64,000 bases of DNA from Streptomyces microflavus. Its GTDB lineage: Bacteria; Actinomycetota; Actinomycetes; Streptomycetales; Streptomycetaceae. The notes under the pieces were generated by a model, which was not told where the DNA came from, did no database searches, and worked only from the letters and a program-made list of their open reading frames with translations. A program made the position numbers and the translations under genes. Location of the stretch: the NCBI RefSeq assembly GCF_014650075.1, contig NZ_BMUG01000009.1:62001-126000 (forward strand), given 5' to 3'. This document shows positions 37,201 to 45,837 of the stretch, in pieces. How positions within the stretch are numbered: position 1 is the first letter of the stretch; each line of letters begins with the position of its first letter.

Positions 37201-40200
37201 CCTTGTCCGGGTCGTCCACGAAGGTCTGGCGGCCGAACAGGTCGTAGTCGTAGATCCACCGGGCATTGTCCGGGCCCGTCAGCGACGTCGGCTTGCCGTC
37301 CAGTGTGTGGTTGAACTTCGTGGAGGCGTAGGAGGTGCCGAGTCCGGAGCCGAATCCGGCATCGGCCGGGTCCGGGCCCGCGTACTCACGTGTCTCGGTG
37401 ACCGCCCCGAGTGCGTCGGTGATGCTCCGGGTCGCGGTTCCCCCCTGGGCGGCGGTCGTTGCGGTGGAGTCGCCCGTGTAGCCGGCGGCCGTGGACCACT
37501 TCTCGACACCGAACACGTACAGCGTGCTCTTCGTGGAGCGTCCCGCGCCGTCGAAGACGGTCTCGGTCTGGGTGGGTGCCTCACCGTATTCGGCCCGGGT
37601 GTAGGTACCGTTCGGCGTCGCGGTGTTGTCGAAGATGTCGGCATACGTCTCGTACGCCAGGCCACGGGAGTCGTAGCGGGTGTCGGTCAGCAACCGCCCG
37701 CCGTGCGGGGCCGGTGTCTGGGTCTGCAGCGGACGCAGCAGCGAATCGACGATCGTGTAGCTGGTGCTGTAGGTGGTGCCGTCCTTCTTCAGCGTGGAGG
37801 TCGACACCCAGGACTGCTCGGTGCTGCTGACGTGGTAGGCGAACGTGCTGCTGGGGCTCTGGGTGCCACGGACGCGGTTGGGCATCCATACGCCGGTCAC
37901 CCGGCCGAGGGCGTCGTAGGCGAGTTCGGTCTTCTTCAGGTTCTCGTCGTAGACACGTTCCCGCTGTCCTCGCCGCGCATCCAGGAAGGCGACCGTGCTG
38001 TGTCCCTTGGGGTCGGTCGCGACGATCTTGGTCAGCGGGCCCGCCGCGGTGGGGGTGTAGGCGGTGCTGGTGGACTTGCCGGCGGCGTTGACCTCGGACA
38101 GCGGGCGGCCGAGGGTGTCATAGGTGGCGGTGGATGTCTTCTGCCAGGTCACCGCCCCTGCGGCCCCGTAGCTCTGCGCCCGCCCGGTCCATCTCACCAG
38201 GCCCTTGGTCGGTTTCATCGCCGCCGACCAGGTGGTCGCGCCGTCGTAGGCGACAGCGGTGTCGGAAAGCACATCGCCGCGGCGCGTGGAGTCCGCCGGC
38301 AGGTCGAGCCCGCTGTCGGCGACACTGCAGGCCCTGCCGACCGCCCGGGTCCGGGAGGCGAAGGCCGTCAGTCCGGCGGCATCGTCGCGGGCGTACCAGG
38401 TGACCTTGCAGGTCTCGTCGCCGCTCTTCGCGTTGTCGCCGCGGTCCTCCACCTTCGACGGCATGCCGTAGTCGTCGTGGGTGGTCGTGACGGTTCGGGC
38501 CCGCCAGGTCTTGGGGACCGTCAGATAGGTGTGCGTGGTGGAGGCCTTCGTCCGCATGAACCGTGCCACGTGGTCCCCGGCCCCGGGCACGTCCGACTGG
38601 CGGGCGGTCTCCTTCGACCACGGCTCGTCGCTGGTCGCGCTGACAGCGGTCGCACCGTCGTAGGTGACCTGCTGGCGCAGGAACCCGGCGTACTGGTCAC
38701 TGTCCGGGACCGCCGCGAGGCCGAGCGCGGGAGAGGCCAGCGGGGCGATGTTGACGCTGCGGGTGGTCCCGTCCTTCTTCTTGTCCCCGTCCATGCCCTG
38801 CATATAGAGGGAGACGGTCCTCGAACGGGTGGTGTCCGCCGCTCCGGAGTACACCGTCACCTGACGGTATCCACGCCACCCGGACCAGGTCCGCTCCGCC
38901 GCCGGTGTGAACGGATCGTCGCTGTGGTGCCAGGCCGCACCGGCGTACTGGTAGGCGTGCTCGACCGTGTCGTTCTGCCCTGCGGGGTCGGACACCGTCA
39001 CGGCGAGGACACGGTACTTGTGGAACCAGTCCACCGACGCGTTCTCGGCGCCGTTGATGTTCCAGTACTGCGGGTAGCAGTTGCGGGTGTTGGTGTCCTC
39101 CGCGGCGCCGATGACCTGGCTGCGCACGCACTCGGGTGCGGAGAGGGTGACCGTGGTGATCGCGCCGGTCTCCGAGGTGACCGTGGAGACGCGCGGCCGG
39201 GTGAGCGGCAGGATGTCGTCCGTCGCGTCGACCCGGTTGGGGCGCATCTGGTACGTGAACGAGATCGGGTTCAGCCCGATCGCTGTGCCGGCCTTGCCGG
39301 TCCGCTTGAGGGACTGGAGCGTCAGGACATGGTCGCTGGTGTCACCGATGTCGCCGCCGTCCAGATACTTCTGGGTCAGAACCCAGGAGTCCACGGGCTG
39401 ATACGTGCGCGTCGCGGCCGACCACGAGAAGGTGTCCACACCGGTCACCCGCTTGCGGGAGAAGAACGACGGGGACGAGGACAGGCATTCGTCGTCCCCG
39501 CTGGAGCAGATCGCGTCGAAGGGCACGTCGGGCCAGTTGTCGGAGGTCGCCTCAGTCAGCGACGCGCAGTCCGATACGGTGCACCGCTCGGCGTGGCTGA
39601 ACGTGACCTTGGCATCGGCGTCGTCGGTGAACAGTGCGCCCTTGCGCAGGCCGTACTTGATCTCCTGGAGGTAACCGCCCCGCACGTAGGAGGCGTTGGC
39701 GGTCTCCGACTTGTTCTTCTTGTAGTAGTTCGACTCCTTCGCATACCAGTAGGTGGAGGCGTTGCCGTGGACGTCCTCGACATAGTCGAGATTCCAGCGC
39801 CACGCCTGCGTCAGCGACCGGGCCGCGAAGGTGCTGCCCTCCGCGTAGCCCGGTTCTCCGGAGTCGTCGCCGAAGACCGGGGCGGTCCAGGTGGAGTTGG
39901 TGCGCTGGTCGGTGGCGCCGTCGAGTTTGTCCAGGCCGAAGGCGTACCGGGTGCCGTCCCCGGTGATGACGGTCCAGTACTCGCCGTTGTCGTCCTTGTT
40001 GTCCGCACCGGTGGAGCGGACGACCTTCGATGCGTCGTCGCCCTCCAGCCGCCACGTTCCGGTGCCGGTGTCCTTCACCAGGCGGGAGGACTTGCCGTTC
40101 AGAACCAGCCTTGCGTTGTCGTACTTCCAGCACTGGTCGAAGACTTCGTCATGACCGTCGTCGTCGCACGAGCCGTAGGCCCGCTCGATGTATGACTCGG

Positions 40201-41251
40201 TGAGGGAGAAGCCCTCACCGACCGCGCTGCCCTGGTTGTTCGTGGTCGCTGTGCGGCCGTCGATACTTCCCGAGTCGTACGAGAGGGAGAGCGACGGGAC
40301 CGGGCCCGCGGCGGGGGACGGAAGCGTGAAGCCGTAGGACCATGCGAACGAACCGGAACTGCCGCCGGCCTGCCACGACGAGGACTCCGAAAGCTGCGTC
40401 GCCGAGTAGTTGCCGGTGCCTGACGGCGACTCGCCCGAACCCGCTCCGGCGGCGACCGCCAGGACGGTCGTGCCCGGGGTACCGGCGCCCAGCTGCGCCG
40501 AGGGACCGTCCGTGCTTCCGGCCAGTGCCACCTGGGCCGAGACGGACTGCTCACGGACGTCGTTGGCCGACTTCAGGGGAGTCTGCTTGCGGCAGGCGTC
40601 CTTCTCGGGTGTTGTCAGGACGCACGACGGCAGCGACACCAGTCGCAGGCGCTGGGCCCAGCCGCCGCCCACCTTCGAGGCGAAGCCCGAGTAGTCGACA
40701 GTGATGTCGGCCGGCCCGGGAGAGTCCGTCTCGGCGGTCAGCAGTACGCCGGTGAGGCCCGCCCTCTTCGCGGCATCCCGGTCCAGGACCGTGATCCGGG
40801 CCGCGGAGGCCTTCGCCTCCGTCCGCTGCGCGAGCGTCCCGGGCTTCGCACTCTTCCCGGGCTTGGCACCGACGGTGACCGGGAGACCACCCGGCGCGGC
40901 TCTGCCCGCCTTGCCGCCGCTGAACCTCACCGTCGCCGTGCCCCGTCCGGGCCAGGCGCTCCGCTGCTCGGCCACGGCACTCCGGGCCTGCTCGGCGTTG
41001 GCCTTCTTGTCCTTGGCCACCCGGTCCCGGGCCCGCTTCGCGCCCAGGGAGTCGACGGCCTTGACCTTGCTCACCCGCTGATCGGGAAGGGCCGTACGCC
41101 CCAGCCCCCCTGCGGTATCCGCGGCTTGCGCCACCGACACCGTGCCGACCGGGGCGATGAGCGCCAGAGCCAGCGCGTGGACCAGGATTCGTCTACGCCT
41201 CCGTCGCGCAGCGGCCATCCAGTTGCTTGTTGCGCCCATGCCAAACACCAT
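34211..41251 (-). CDS. Secreted RHS/YD-repeat polymorphic toxin with Hint domain and C-terminal EndoU nuclease
   Basis: A 2346-residue protein. A signal peptide follows an Arg-rich run (RRRRRRILVHALALALIAPV). A long N-terminal region leads to many YD repeats (YDALGRVTGVW, YDLFGRQTFVDDPDKGEATT), then the RHS core (GLTHVGARQYDPAIGQFISV, YAYANNTPVTSSDASGL). Residues ~2094 to 2240 form a pretoxin Hint domain (CFLAGVEVLMADGS, TATHEHPFW, TPVLVHNSNC) that should release the tip by self-cleavage. The last 106 residues resemble bacterial EndoU RNases: ADHILDGH with His2254 and His2259, GKDAFPEGW with Lys2267, and a final VLTAFPH. The base composition drops at the Hint/tip border, a sign of tip exchange. 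A probable immunity gene follows and a LamG protein gene precedes. Confidence 0.9.
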   Translation of the reverse strand: MVFGMGATSNWMAAARRRRRRILVHALALALIAPVGTVSVAQAADTAGGLGRTALPDQRVSKVKAVDSLGAKRARDRVAKDKKANAEQARSAVAEQRSAWPGRGTATVRFSGGKAGRAAPGGLPVTVGAKPGKSAKPGTLAQRTEAKASAARITVLDRDAAKRAGLTGVLLTAETDSPGPADITVDYSGFASKVGGGWAQRLRLVSLPSCVLTTPEKDACRKQTPLKSANDVREQSVSAQVALAGSTDGPSAQLGAGTPGTTVLAVAAGAGSGESPSGTGNYSATQLSESSSWQAGGSSGSFAWSYGFTLPSPAAGPVPSLSLSYDSGSIDGRTATTNNQGSAVGEGFSLTESYIERAYGSCDDDGHDEVFDQCWKYDNARLVLNGKSSRLVKDTGTGTWRLEGDDASKVVRSTGADNKDDNGEYWTVITGDGTRYAFGLDKLDGATDQRTNSTWTAPVFGDDSGEPGYAEGSTFAARSLTQAWRWNLDYVEDVHGNASTYWYAKESNYYKKNKSETANASYVRGGYLQEIKYGLRKGALFTDDADAKVTFSHAERCTVSDCASLTEATSDNWPDVPFDAICSSGDDECLSSSPSFFSRKRVTGVDTFSWSAATRTYQPVDSWVLTQKYLDGGDIGDTSDHVLTLQSLKRTGKAGTAIGLNPISFTYQMRPNRVDATDDILPLTRPRVSTVTSETGAITTVTLSAPECVRSQVIGAAEDTNTRNCYPQYWNINGAENASVDWFHKYRVLAVTVSDPAGQNDTVEHAYQYAGAAWHHSDDPFTPAAERTWSGWRGYRQVTVYSGAADTTRSRTVSLYMQGMDGDKKKDGTTRSVNIAPLASPALGLAAVPDSDQYAGFLRQQVTYDGATAVSATSDEPWSKETARQSDVPGAGDHVARFMRTKASTTHTYLTVPKTWRARTVTTTHDDYGMPSKVEDRGDNAKSGDETCKVTWYARDDAAGLTAFASRTRAVGRACSVADSGLDLPADSTRRGDVLSDTAVAYDGATTWSAAMKPTKGLVRWTGRAQSYGAAGAVTWQKTSTATYDTLGRPLSEVNAAGKSTSTAYTPTAAGPLTKIVATDPKGHSTVAFLDARRGQRERVYDENLKKTELAYDALGRVTGVWMPNRVRGTQSPSSTFAYHVSSTEQSWVSTSTLKKDGTTYSTSYTIVDSLLRPLQTQTPAPHGGRLLTDTRYDSRGLAYETYADIFDNTATPNGTYTRAEYGEAPTQTETVFDGAGRSTKSTLYVFGVEKWSTAAGYTGDSTATTAAQGGTATRSITDALGAVTETREYAGPDPADAGFGSGLGTSYASTKFNHTLDGKPTSLTGPDNARWIYDYDLFGRQTFVDDPDKGEATTGYNALDQVVESTDQRGKSVLTEYDDLGRPLGTWSGTKTDATQLTAYTYDSLLKGKPDSSIRYTGGKNGPAYTKSVTEYDVLGRPVASTLQLPAGDPFVQAGAPATLAYTSYFNIDGSLQNSKEPALGGLPAETVGYGYDSVGNVTSIGGSTGYLLDVDYSALSQPQQLVLGTTNSEDSKKSYITNTYEQGTGRLTRSHVTTQSHPYMLQDLNYAFDPAGNVTSITDPTTLGGTSSAETQCFAYDGNRRLAEAWTPGSQNCSTPRSATNLSGPAPYWNSYTYNLAGQRTKEAVHRTSGTTSTTYCYEGDQPHTLTGTSTTANCTAPERGYVYDVTGNTTERPGKAGKQDLLWSDEGRLTKLTESGKSTDYVYAADGTLLIRATQGGERVLYAGATELHLRANGTTWAQRTYAAGDLTVAVRSNESGANKLTYLAGDRHGTQSLAVSADSSQSFSKRYTSPFGAERGTPTGAPWPNDKGFLGKTDDRTTGLTHVGARQYDPAIGQFISVDPVLSPGQPQSLNGYAYANNTPVTSSDASGLWCDSCNDGAGWTRPDGGTKGDPEGGKNSDGSVRGTPHGGGGSAGGRGAGGGGAGGGGGTSGSYTSPSGTGQQPVVHGVPLPTQDEMRAMPYAWPGDSYEELTQKWAKHKCFGAGWEDNTAFCNAADAVGLLEVGNDPWGVQAHINCITGKGDCVEALVSDAIALITWGLGRAVAGVGARAAASGTAAGAADGALAKLLSSCKCFLAGVEVLMADGSAKAIEDVEVGDEVLATDPETGEAGPRKVTRLIRTEDDKHFNTLSIATEDGIEELTATHEHPFWSPSEDDWVAARDLAPGMTLLTDAGDTVVVTGNKDFRKRARTYNLTVDDLHTYYVLAGQTPVLVHNSNCGIGRKLIGDERADHILDGHRYPGAPGKDAFPEGWSDDQILDAVADVVTSPNSQRTWYQGSAVHAERTLKTRKGQPAVQNVIGSVGGVRMLVRYEPLTGKVLTAFPH

Positions 41252-41320
41252 TAGTTCCGCCCCACCCCGTCGGGAAATGGTTGATCCACTGGAGGTACCG
41301 CTTCGGCCGATCCCGGCCCG

Positions 41321-41356
41321 GCGCGGGCAGCGGCCGCATACCGCCGCTGCCCGCGC
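41321..41356 (-). terminator. Hairpin between the LamG-protein and RHS-toxin genes
   Basis: A 13-bp perfect inverted repeat (GCGCGGGCAGCGG and its complement) with a 10-base loop in the 116-bp gap. It may lower read-through into the toxin gene or end the upstream transcript. Confidence 0.65.
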
Positions 41357-41367
41357 GCTCTGCTCCG

Positions 41368-44300
41368 TCAGTCGCCCACGATGGTCCCGACCTGCTCGGA
41401 ACTGGCCATCGCTCCTGCCCAGAGCCGGACTTCCGCGATCCGGGCCGGCAGGTAGTGCTTCCAGCCGCCCGCCGTGAAGCCCTTGCCAATGGCGAAGTCA
41501 CCCGAGCCGAGCTTGGCCGAGAACGCCCGGTCCTCACCGTTCTGGTTGTGTCCCAGATAGAGGCTGATCGTTCCCGACTGGGCATCGTGCGTTCCGGTCA
41601 GACGGACCATGCCGTCCAACGCGGCCACCTCGTCGGACACGACCGAGGAGAACGTCCCGTCGGCGTTCAGACGGCCGAAGTGCCACACGCCGACCGGCAC
41701 AGTGCGTTCCTCGAAGGTCTCCTCATCCAGAACGGTCTCGTGTCCCGTCAGCTGGTACCAGAAGCCCCACGCCGAGCCGTCCGCCGTTCGCTGCCCGACG
41801 ACTTGGCCGGTGTATCCCACGCTCTTGGACGCGAGCTTCTCCGCATCCAGAGCCGCCAGGGCGGTGACGGTGAAGGAGCCCGTGTCGTCGACGAGCGGAC
41901 CCGCGACCGCTGCCGCGTCGTCCACACCGTCCAGGACGATCTCTTCGCCCTCGACCGCCGCTCCTCCGGACAGCGTCAGCGTCCTCCCGTAGCCGGACGT
42001 CGTGTCGGCGATCGTGCTGCCCGAAGCGCCGGCCGGGGACCATCCAGCCACCAGCTCCGCGCCCGCGAAGGCCTCCGAAGTCAGCAGACGGGCCTCGGAG
42101 GCGATCTCCGCCGCAGAAAGCACCCGCTGCCAGACAGCGACCTCGTCGATGCTGCCCTTGAACGGGAGACCGTACTGACCCGCCCACTTGTAGCGGCCGA
42201 ACTGCATGTTCCCGGTGGACGACCAGGAGCCCACGACGGTGGTGTTGGTGCCCTCCAGACGGCCGTTCACGTACAGCTTCAAGGTGCTCAGATTCGGGTC
42301 GTAGGTGCCCGCCACATGTGTCCAGACCCCGAGCTGGGCAGGCGTTTCCGCCTTACGGCCCCAGTAGGCCTCTCCCGTGTTCTGGTCCTTCTCCTTCACT
42401 CCGAAGTACCAGGTGTCGTAGGGCTTCTCGTAGCTCAGGACGAAGGGGCTGTACTGTGCTCCGTCCTGTGACAGGACCACACTGGTGGTGTCCTTGCTGT
42501 CCAGCCGCACCCATGTCGAGAAGGAGTAGCCGGACCGGGTCTCCAGCACGGGGCCGCTCGTGGCCGCGTGCGCGCCGGTCCCGTTCAGCAGGAGCCCTCG
42601 GTCGGTCAGCGGCTGCGCCAGCGGGGCCCCTGCCGCGTCATGGGTGATCACTCCACGTCGCCCGCGGTCGTCGCGTACGGCACCGGCGGCCAGTGTCGCG
42701 TCGCGGCGGGGAGCTCCCCCCACGGTCGCCGAGTCGACTGCCACGCCGCTCGCCTCACCGAAGTGCCAGCGGCTCACCGGTCCCTCGCCCGCGGCGACGA
42801 GGAAGTCGACCACGCTCTCGGCGCCCCATCGGCCCACGTTGTCCTTGGCCTGGACGTAGAGCCGGTGCGTTCCCGACCTCGCGGGGACGATGTCACGCGT
42901 CACGGTCGAGCCGGAGCCGGCGGCCAGCCAGCCGTCCGTGAGACTCAGCCGGTACTGGTAGGCGACGTTGTTGGTGTCTCCGGTGGCCGGAGCGAAGGTG
43001 AACTTTCCGGCCACACCCGGTCCTCCGGCCGTGATGCAGTCGTTGGGCGTGCACTCCTTGTACGGGGTCCCGAAGGTGATCTTCGGGGCCTTGGGGGCCG
43101 TCGGATCCACCTTGAAGTAACACGGCGTGGTGTAGCCGGTGTTGAGCCGGTTGGTACCGCCCTCGAAGTACGACATCGTGAGCGCCTTCAACCGGTACTG
43201 CACGCCTTCCTGCAGAGCGGGCAGGCTCCTGGACTGTTTCACCAGGTTGCCCACATAGCCGGAGGTGGGCCCGTCGAGATCGGTGTGCGCCGTCGCCCAC
43301 GCCGAGCCGTTCCACTTGTCCGTACGCCACCGGATCCGCAGGTTGGCGCCGGACTCACCGCCCGCCGCGGTCTTCGGCTTGCCGGTGGCCAGGGGCGTCG
43401 GGTCGCTCACCACGGTCGGGGAGGCGGAGTTGGTCGAGCAGACATGGCCCGACCCCGTGACCAGGCCCACCTCGGTGGGCAGCGCGGGCAGGGCGACGTA
43501 CTTGACCGCGAGCACGGCATCGTTGCGGAACCGCTTCCACGCCGATGTGTCGCCCTCGTCGTGCGCCCTTATCTGCAGGGTCAGCCTGGAGAACTTGCCC
43601 GCCGCGAAGTCACGGACCGTCGGGGTGAGGTTCTCGTTGGTCTCCTCCGGGTTGTCCCTGAACTCGATCGGCGCGTCGGGCGAGTCCGGGTCGCACAGGG
43701 ACCCACGTCCCGCGGACACGTTCCTGTCGCCCATGAGGTCCAGTTCCTTGGGACGGGAGGACCAGGTGGTCGAGGAGGAGATGTTGTTCGTACGGACCAG
43801 GTCCACCCAGCGAGGACTGCACTGGAAGGCCCAGGGCTCCGTCACCCGGAAGGTGGCGTCCAGAACGTTCTTGCCCTTCAGGCTGGCGGGTGAGAACTCG
43901 AAATAGAGCCGCTGCACATACCCGGGACCGCAGTAGTAGCCCGACCAGGAGCCGCACTTGCCGGCGCCCTTGCCGAGGTTGTCGTCGCCGTTGCCCCACC
44001 CGTAGGACTCGTAGCCGTCAGACCGCAGCAGGGTCCGCTCCGCCTCGCCCCAGGTGACCGTCGGGTCGATGTACAGCGGAAAGTGCGCGGCCTCCGTGCC
44101 GGTGAGCATGTCGAGGTCCGGCACCACACCCAGTGAGCCCGAGGTGATCTTCACATCCATGGTCTTCACCGTGTCGCCGGCCAGCGGCTCGACTCCCGCG
44201 GCTGCTCCCGCGCCGCTTTCGGCGATGCGCGGAGCCGTGGCCGCTGCCGCACCGGCGCGCGTCGGGGTCTGCGGTGCCTGGGCAGCTCCCGCCGAGTCCC

Positions 44301-45042
44301 ACATCTGCGCCGGCGGAGCGCGGAAGACCCGCTTGCCGTCCGCGTCCACTGCGGTGAGGTTGCCGGCCTCCCCCTTGACGATCTTCAGCCCGTCGGCCTT
44401 CAGGGAGTAGTCGATCTGCTTGAGGTCCGACCGCGCCGCGGCCTGGGGGGTCTTGACGATCAGGACGTGCCGGAAGCCCTCGGTCGAGGCGGTCACCTTG
44501 AGGTCGACGCCATCCTTGACGTCCCGGTACAGCGCACTCGCCCCGTCCAGCTCCGGCGCGGGCAGAGTGCCGGGCCAGCCCAGTTCGAGGGACCGGCCGC
44601 GCTCCTCGATCCTGACCAGGGGACTGTCGGCCCCGCCTGCGGAGAACTCCATCTCCACGGCTGCCGCCTTCGGCGCGACCGTACCGTCGGGATTCCGCTT
44701 CAGCGTGGGGTCGGGCGCCTGCCACCCTCCGCCGGACTTGGCGACACGCACCGGAACCACGGACTCCTCCAACGTGAAGGTGAAGCCGTCCGGGTTGGCA
44801 TAGACCGTCGTCCGCTCCGACCGCTCACCGGCGACCTCGACCTGCTCACCGGAGTCCTTCGCGCTCGCCAGAGCTCGCTGAGCCTCCGTCAGTGGCGCAG
44901 GATCCTCGGCGGCAGCCGCCGAAGCAGCCGGGGCGGAGCCCACCGCCGGCGCCATGGACAGCACCACGGCGGCAGCGACACACGAACTGAGAAGTGCCCT
45001 GCGTCTACCTCTCGAACCGTCGCTTCTGTGTACCCGCGCCAT
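41368..45042 (-). CDS. Large secreted DNRLRE/LamG-domain protein, partner of the RHS toxin
   Basis: About 1224 residues. The ATG at 45042 (MARVHRSDGSRGRRR) begins a signal peptide (ALLSSCVAAAVVLSMAPAVG), with an in-frame ATG six bases upstream equally possible. Then come ~280 residues seen at the start of many RHS partners, a DNRLRE-like region near residues 320 to 510 (RLYFEFSPASLKGKNVLDA), a fibronectin-like stretch, and two LamG/concanavalin folds (YSFSTWVRLDSKDTTSVVLS with IDEVAVWQRVLSAAEI, and a second at the end with AEVRLWAGAM). It is a surface or secreted adhesive protein. In Streptomyces such genes often stand directly before RHS toxin genes, and they may display or deliver them. Confidence 0.85.
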   Translation of the reverse strand: MARVHRSDGSRGRRRALLSSCVAAAVVLSMAPAVGSAPAASAAAAEDPAPLTEAQRALASAKDSGEQVEVAGERSERTTVYANPDGFTFTLEESVVPVRVAKSGGGWQAPDPTLKRNPDGTVAPKAAAVEMEFSAGGADSPLVRIEERGRSLELGWPGTLPAPELDGASALYRDVKDGVDLKVTASTEGFRHVLIVKTPQAAARSDLKQIDYSLKADGLKIVKGEAGNLTAVDADGKRVFRAPPAQMWDSAGAAQAPQTPTRAGAAAATAPRIAESGAGAAAGVEPLAGDTVKTMDVKITSGSLGVVPDLDMLTGTEAAHFPLYIDPTVTWGEAERTLLRSDGYESYGWGNGDDNLGKGAGKCGSWSGYYCGPGYVQRLYFEFSPASLKGKNVLDATFRVTEPWAFQCSPRWVDLVRTNNISSSTTWSSRPKELDLMGDRNVSAGRGSLCDPDSPDAPIEFRDNPEETNENLTPTVRDFAAGKFSRLTLQIRAHDEGDTSAWKRFRNDAVLAVKYVALPALPTEVGLVTGSGHVCSTNSASPTVVSDPTPLATGKPKTAAGGESGANLRIRWRTDKWNGSAWATAHTDLDGPTSGYVGNLVKQSRSLPALQEGVQYRLKALTMSYFEGGTNRLNTGYTTPCYFKVDPTAPKAPKITFGTPYKECTPNDCITAGGPGVAGKFTFAPATGDTNNVAYQYRLSLTDGWLAAGSGSTVTRDIVPARSGTHRLYVQAKDNVGRWGAESVVDFLVAAGEGPVSRWHFGEASGVAVDSATVGGAPRRDATLAAGAVRDDRGRRGVITHDAAGAPLAQPLTDRGLLLNGTGAHAATSGPVLETRSGYSFSTWVRLDSKDTTSVVLSQDGAQYSPFVLSYEKPYDTWYFGVKEKDQNTGEAYWGRKAETPAQLGVWTHVAGTYDPNLSTLKLYVNGRLEGTNTTVVGSWSSTGNMQFGRYKWAGQYGLPFKGSIDEVAVWQRVLSAAEIASEARLLTSEAFAGAELVAGWSPAGASGSTIADTTSGYGRTLTLSGGAAVEGEEIVLDGVDDAAAVAGPLVDDTGSFTVTALAALDAEKLASKSVGYTGQVVGQRTADGSAWGFWYQLTGHETVLDEETFEERTVPVGVWHFGRLNADGTFSSVVSDEVAALDGMVRLTGTHDAQSGTISLYLGHNQNGEDRAFSAKLGSGDFAIGKGFTAGGWKHYLPARIAEVRLWAGAMASSEQVGTIVGD

Positions 45043-45220
45043 ACCCATCCCCCACGCTGGACAAAATCTGAACAAGATCCGTCACATACGAAGGGCACGT
45101 TACGATCCTCGGCTAGGAAGCGAAGATTCCGTGACTATTTTGTGATCAACATCGTGGAACGTCTCGCACTAAGTGGCCTTTTGGCCTTCTTCGGCGGTCC
45201 AGATCTTCACACGGGGACGC

Positions 45221-45643
45221 CTAGTGCGCCGCGAGCCTCTCCACCAGACCGATCCCACGCCCCAGCAACTCCCGCTCCTCCGGAGTCAGTTCCGACTCGA
45301 TCGCGCGCGCGAGCCAGTCCGTCCTGCGCCCCCGCTCCTCCTCCAGCAGCGCCTGCCCGGCGGTGGAGAGTTCGACCAGGCTCTTGCGGCCGTCGGTCGG
45401 GTGTGCGCGGCGGGTGATCAGGCCCTGGTCCATGAGCAGGCCGACGGCCCGGGCCATGGACTGCGGGCGCACCCGCTGGTCGGCCGCCAGTTCGCTGGTG
45501 GTCATCGCACCGCTGCGGTCCAGGGCGCCGAGGACGGCCACCTGGCCGAGCGGCATCTGGTCCTCGAGCTTCACGCGGCGCGTGAGCTTGCCCATCGCGG
45601 TGCGCAGTTCGGCCGCGATGGCGGTGGATTCCGGAAGGGACAT
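45221..45643 (-). CDS. MarR-family transcriptional regulator
   Basis: A 140-residue winged-helix regulator (LGQVAVLGALDRSGAMTTSE, RPQSMARAVGLLMDQGLITR, TDGRKSLVELSTAGQALL). The ATG at 45643 (MSLPES) follows a weak site. The longer frame upstream only translates the 13-bp repeats and is rejected. It is divergent from the enolase gene, with six 13-bp direct repeats in the gap that are the natural candidates for its binding array. Confidence 0.9.
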   Translation of the reverse strand: MSLPESTAIAAELRTAMGKLTRRVKLEDQMPLGQVAVLGALDRSGAMTTSELAADQRVRPQSMARAVGLLMDQGLITRRAHPTDGRKSLVELSTAGQALLEEERGRRTDWLARAIESELTPEERELLGRGIGLVERLAAH

Positions 45644-45678
45644 ACCAAATTTTAACGCGATGCAGTCGCGCGACAGAA

Positions 45679-45751
45679 CTGCGCAGCTCAACTGTACAGC
45701 GCAACTGCACAGCCAAGCTAAACAGCACAACTGAACAGCACTGCTGTAGAG
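45679..45751. repeat. Six direct repeats of exactly 13 bp with palindromic core CTGNACAG
   Basis: The 8-bp cores begin at 45679 (CTGCGCAG), 45692 (CTGTACAG), 45705 (CTGCACAG), 45718 (CTAAACAG), 45731 (CTGAACAG) and 45744 (CTGTAGAG). Most are preceded by CAA, giving the consensus CAACTGNACAGCN. The array fills the promoter region between the divergent MarR and enolase genes, which fits a cooperative operator. Confidence 0.85.
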
Positions 45752-45837
45752 TCTACGGAGCCGGGTCCAGCGCCACCGTCGCCGCAGCCGAACCCGGCGG
45801 AACGCATGCGACACATGCGACAACGGGAGGGCATCCC

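Noticed and set aside
35462..40195. Long open frame of about 1577 codons on the plus strand
   Set aside because: It lies wholly opposite the RHS toxin gene, and its residues are only the Gly/Val/Arg shadow of a GC-rich coding strand with no domain.
45644..45823. N-terminal extension of the MarR protein rich in Cys/Ala/Val
   Set aside because: The extension is the translation of the 13-bp operator-like repeats, and the MarR fold begins at the ATG at 45643.
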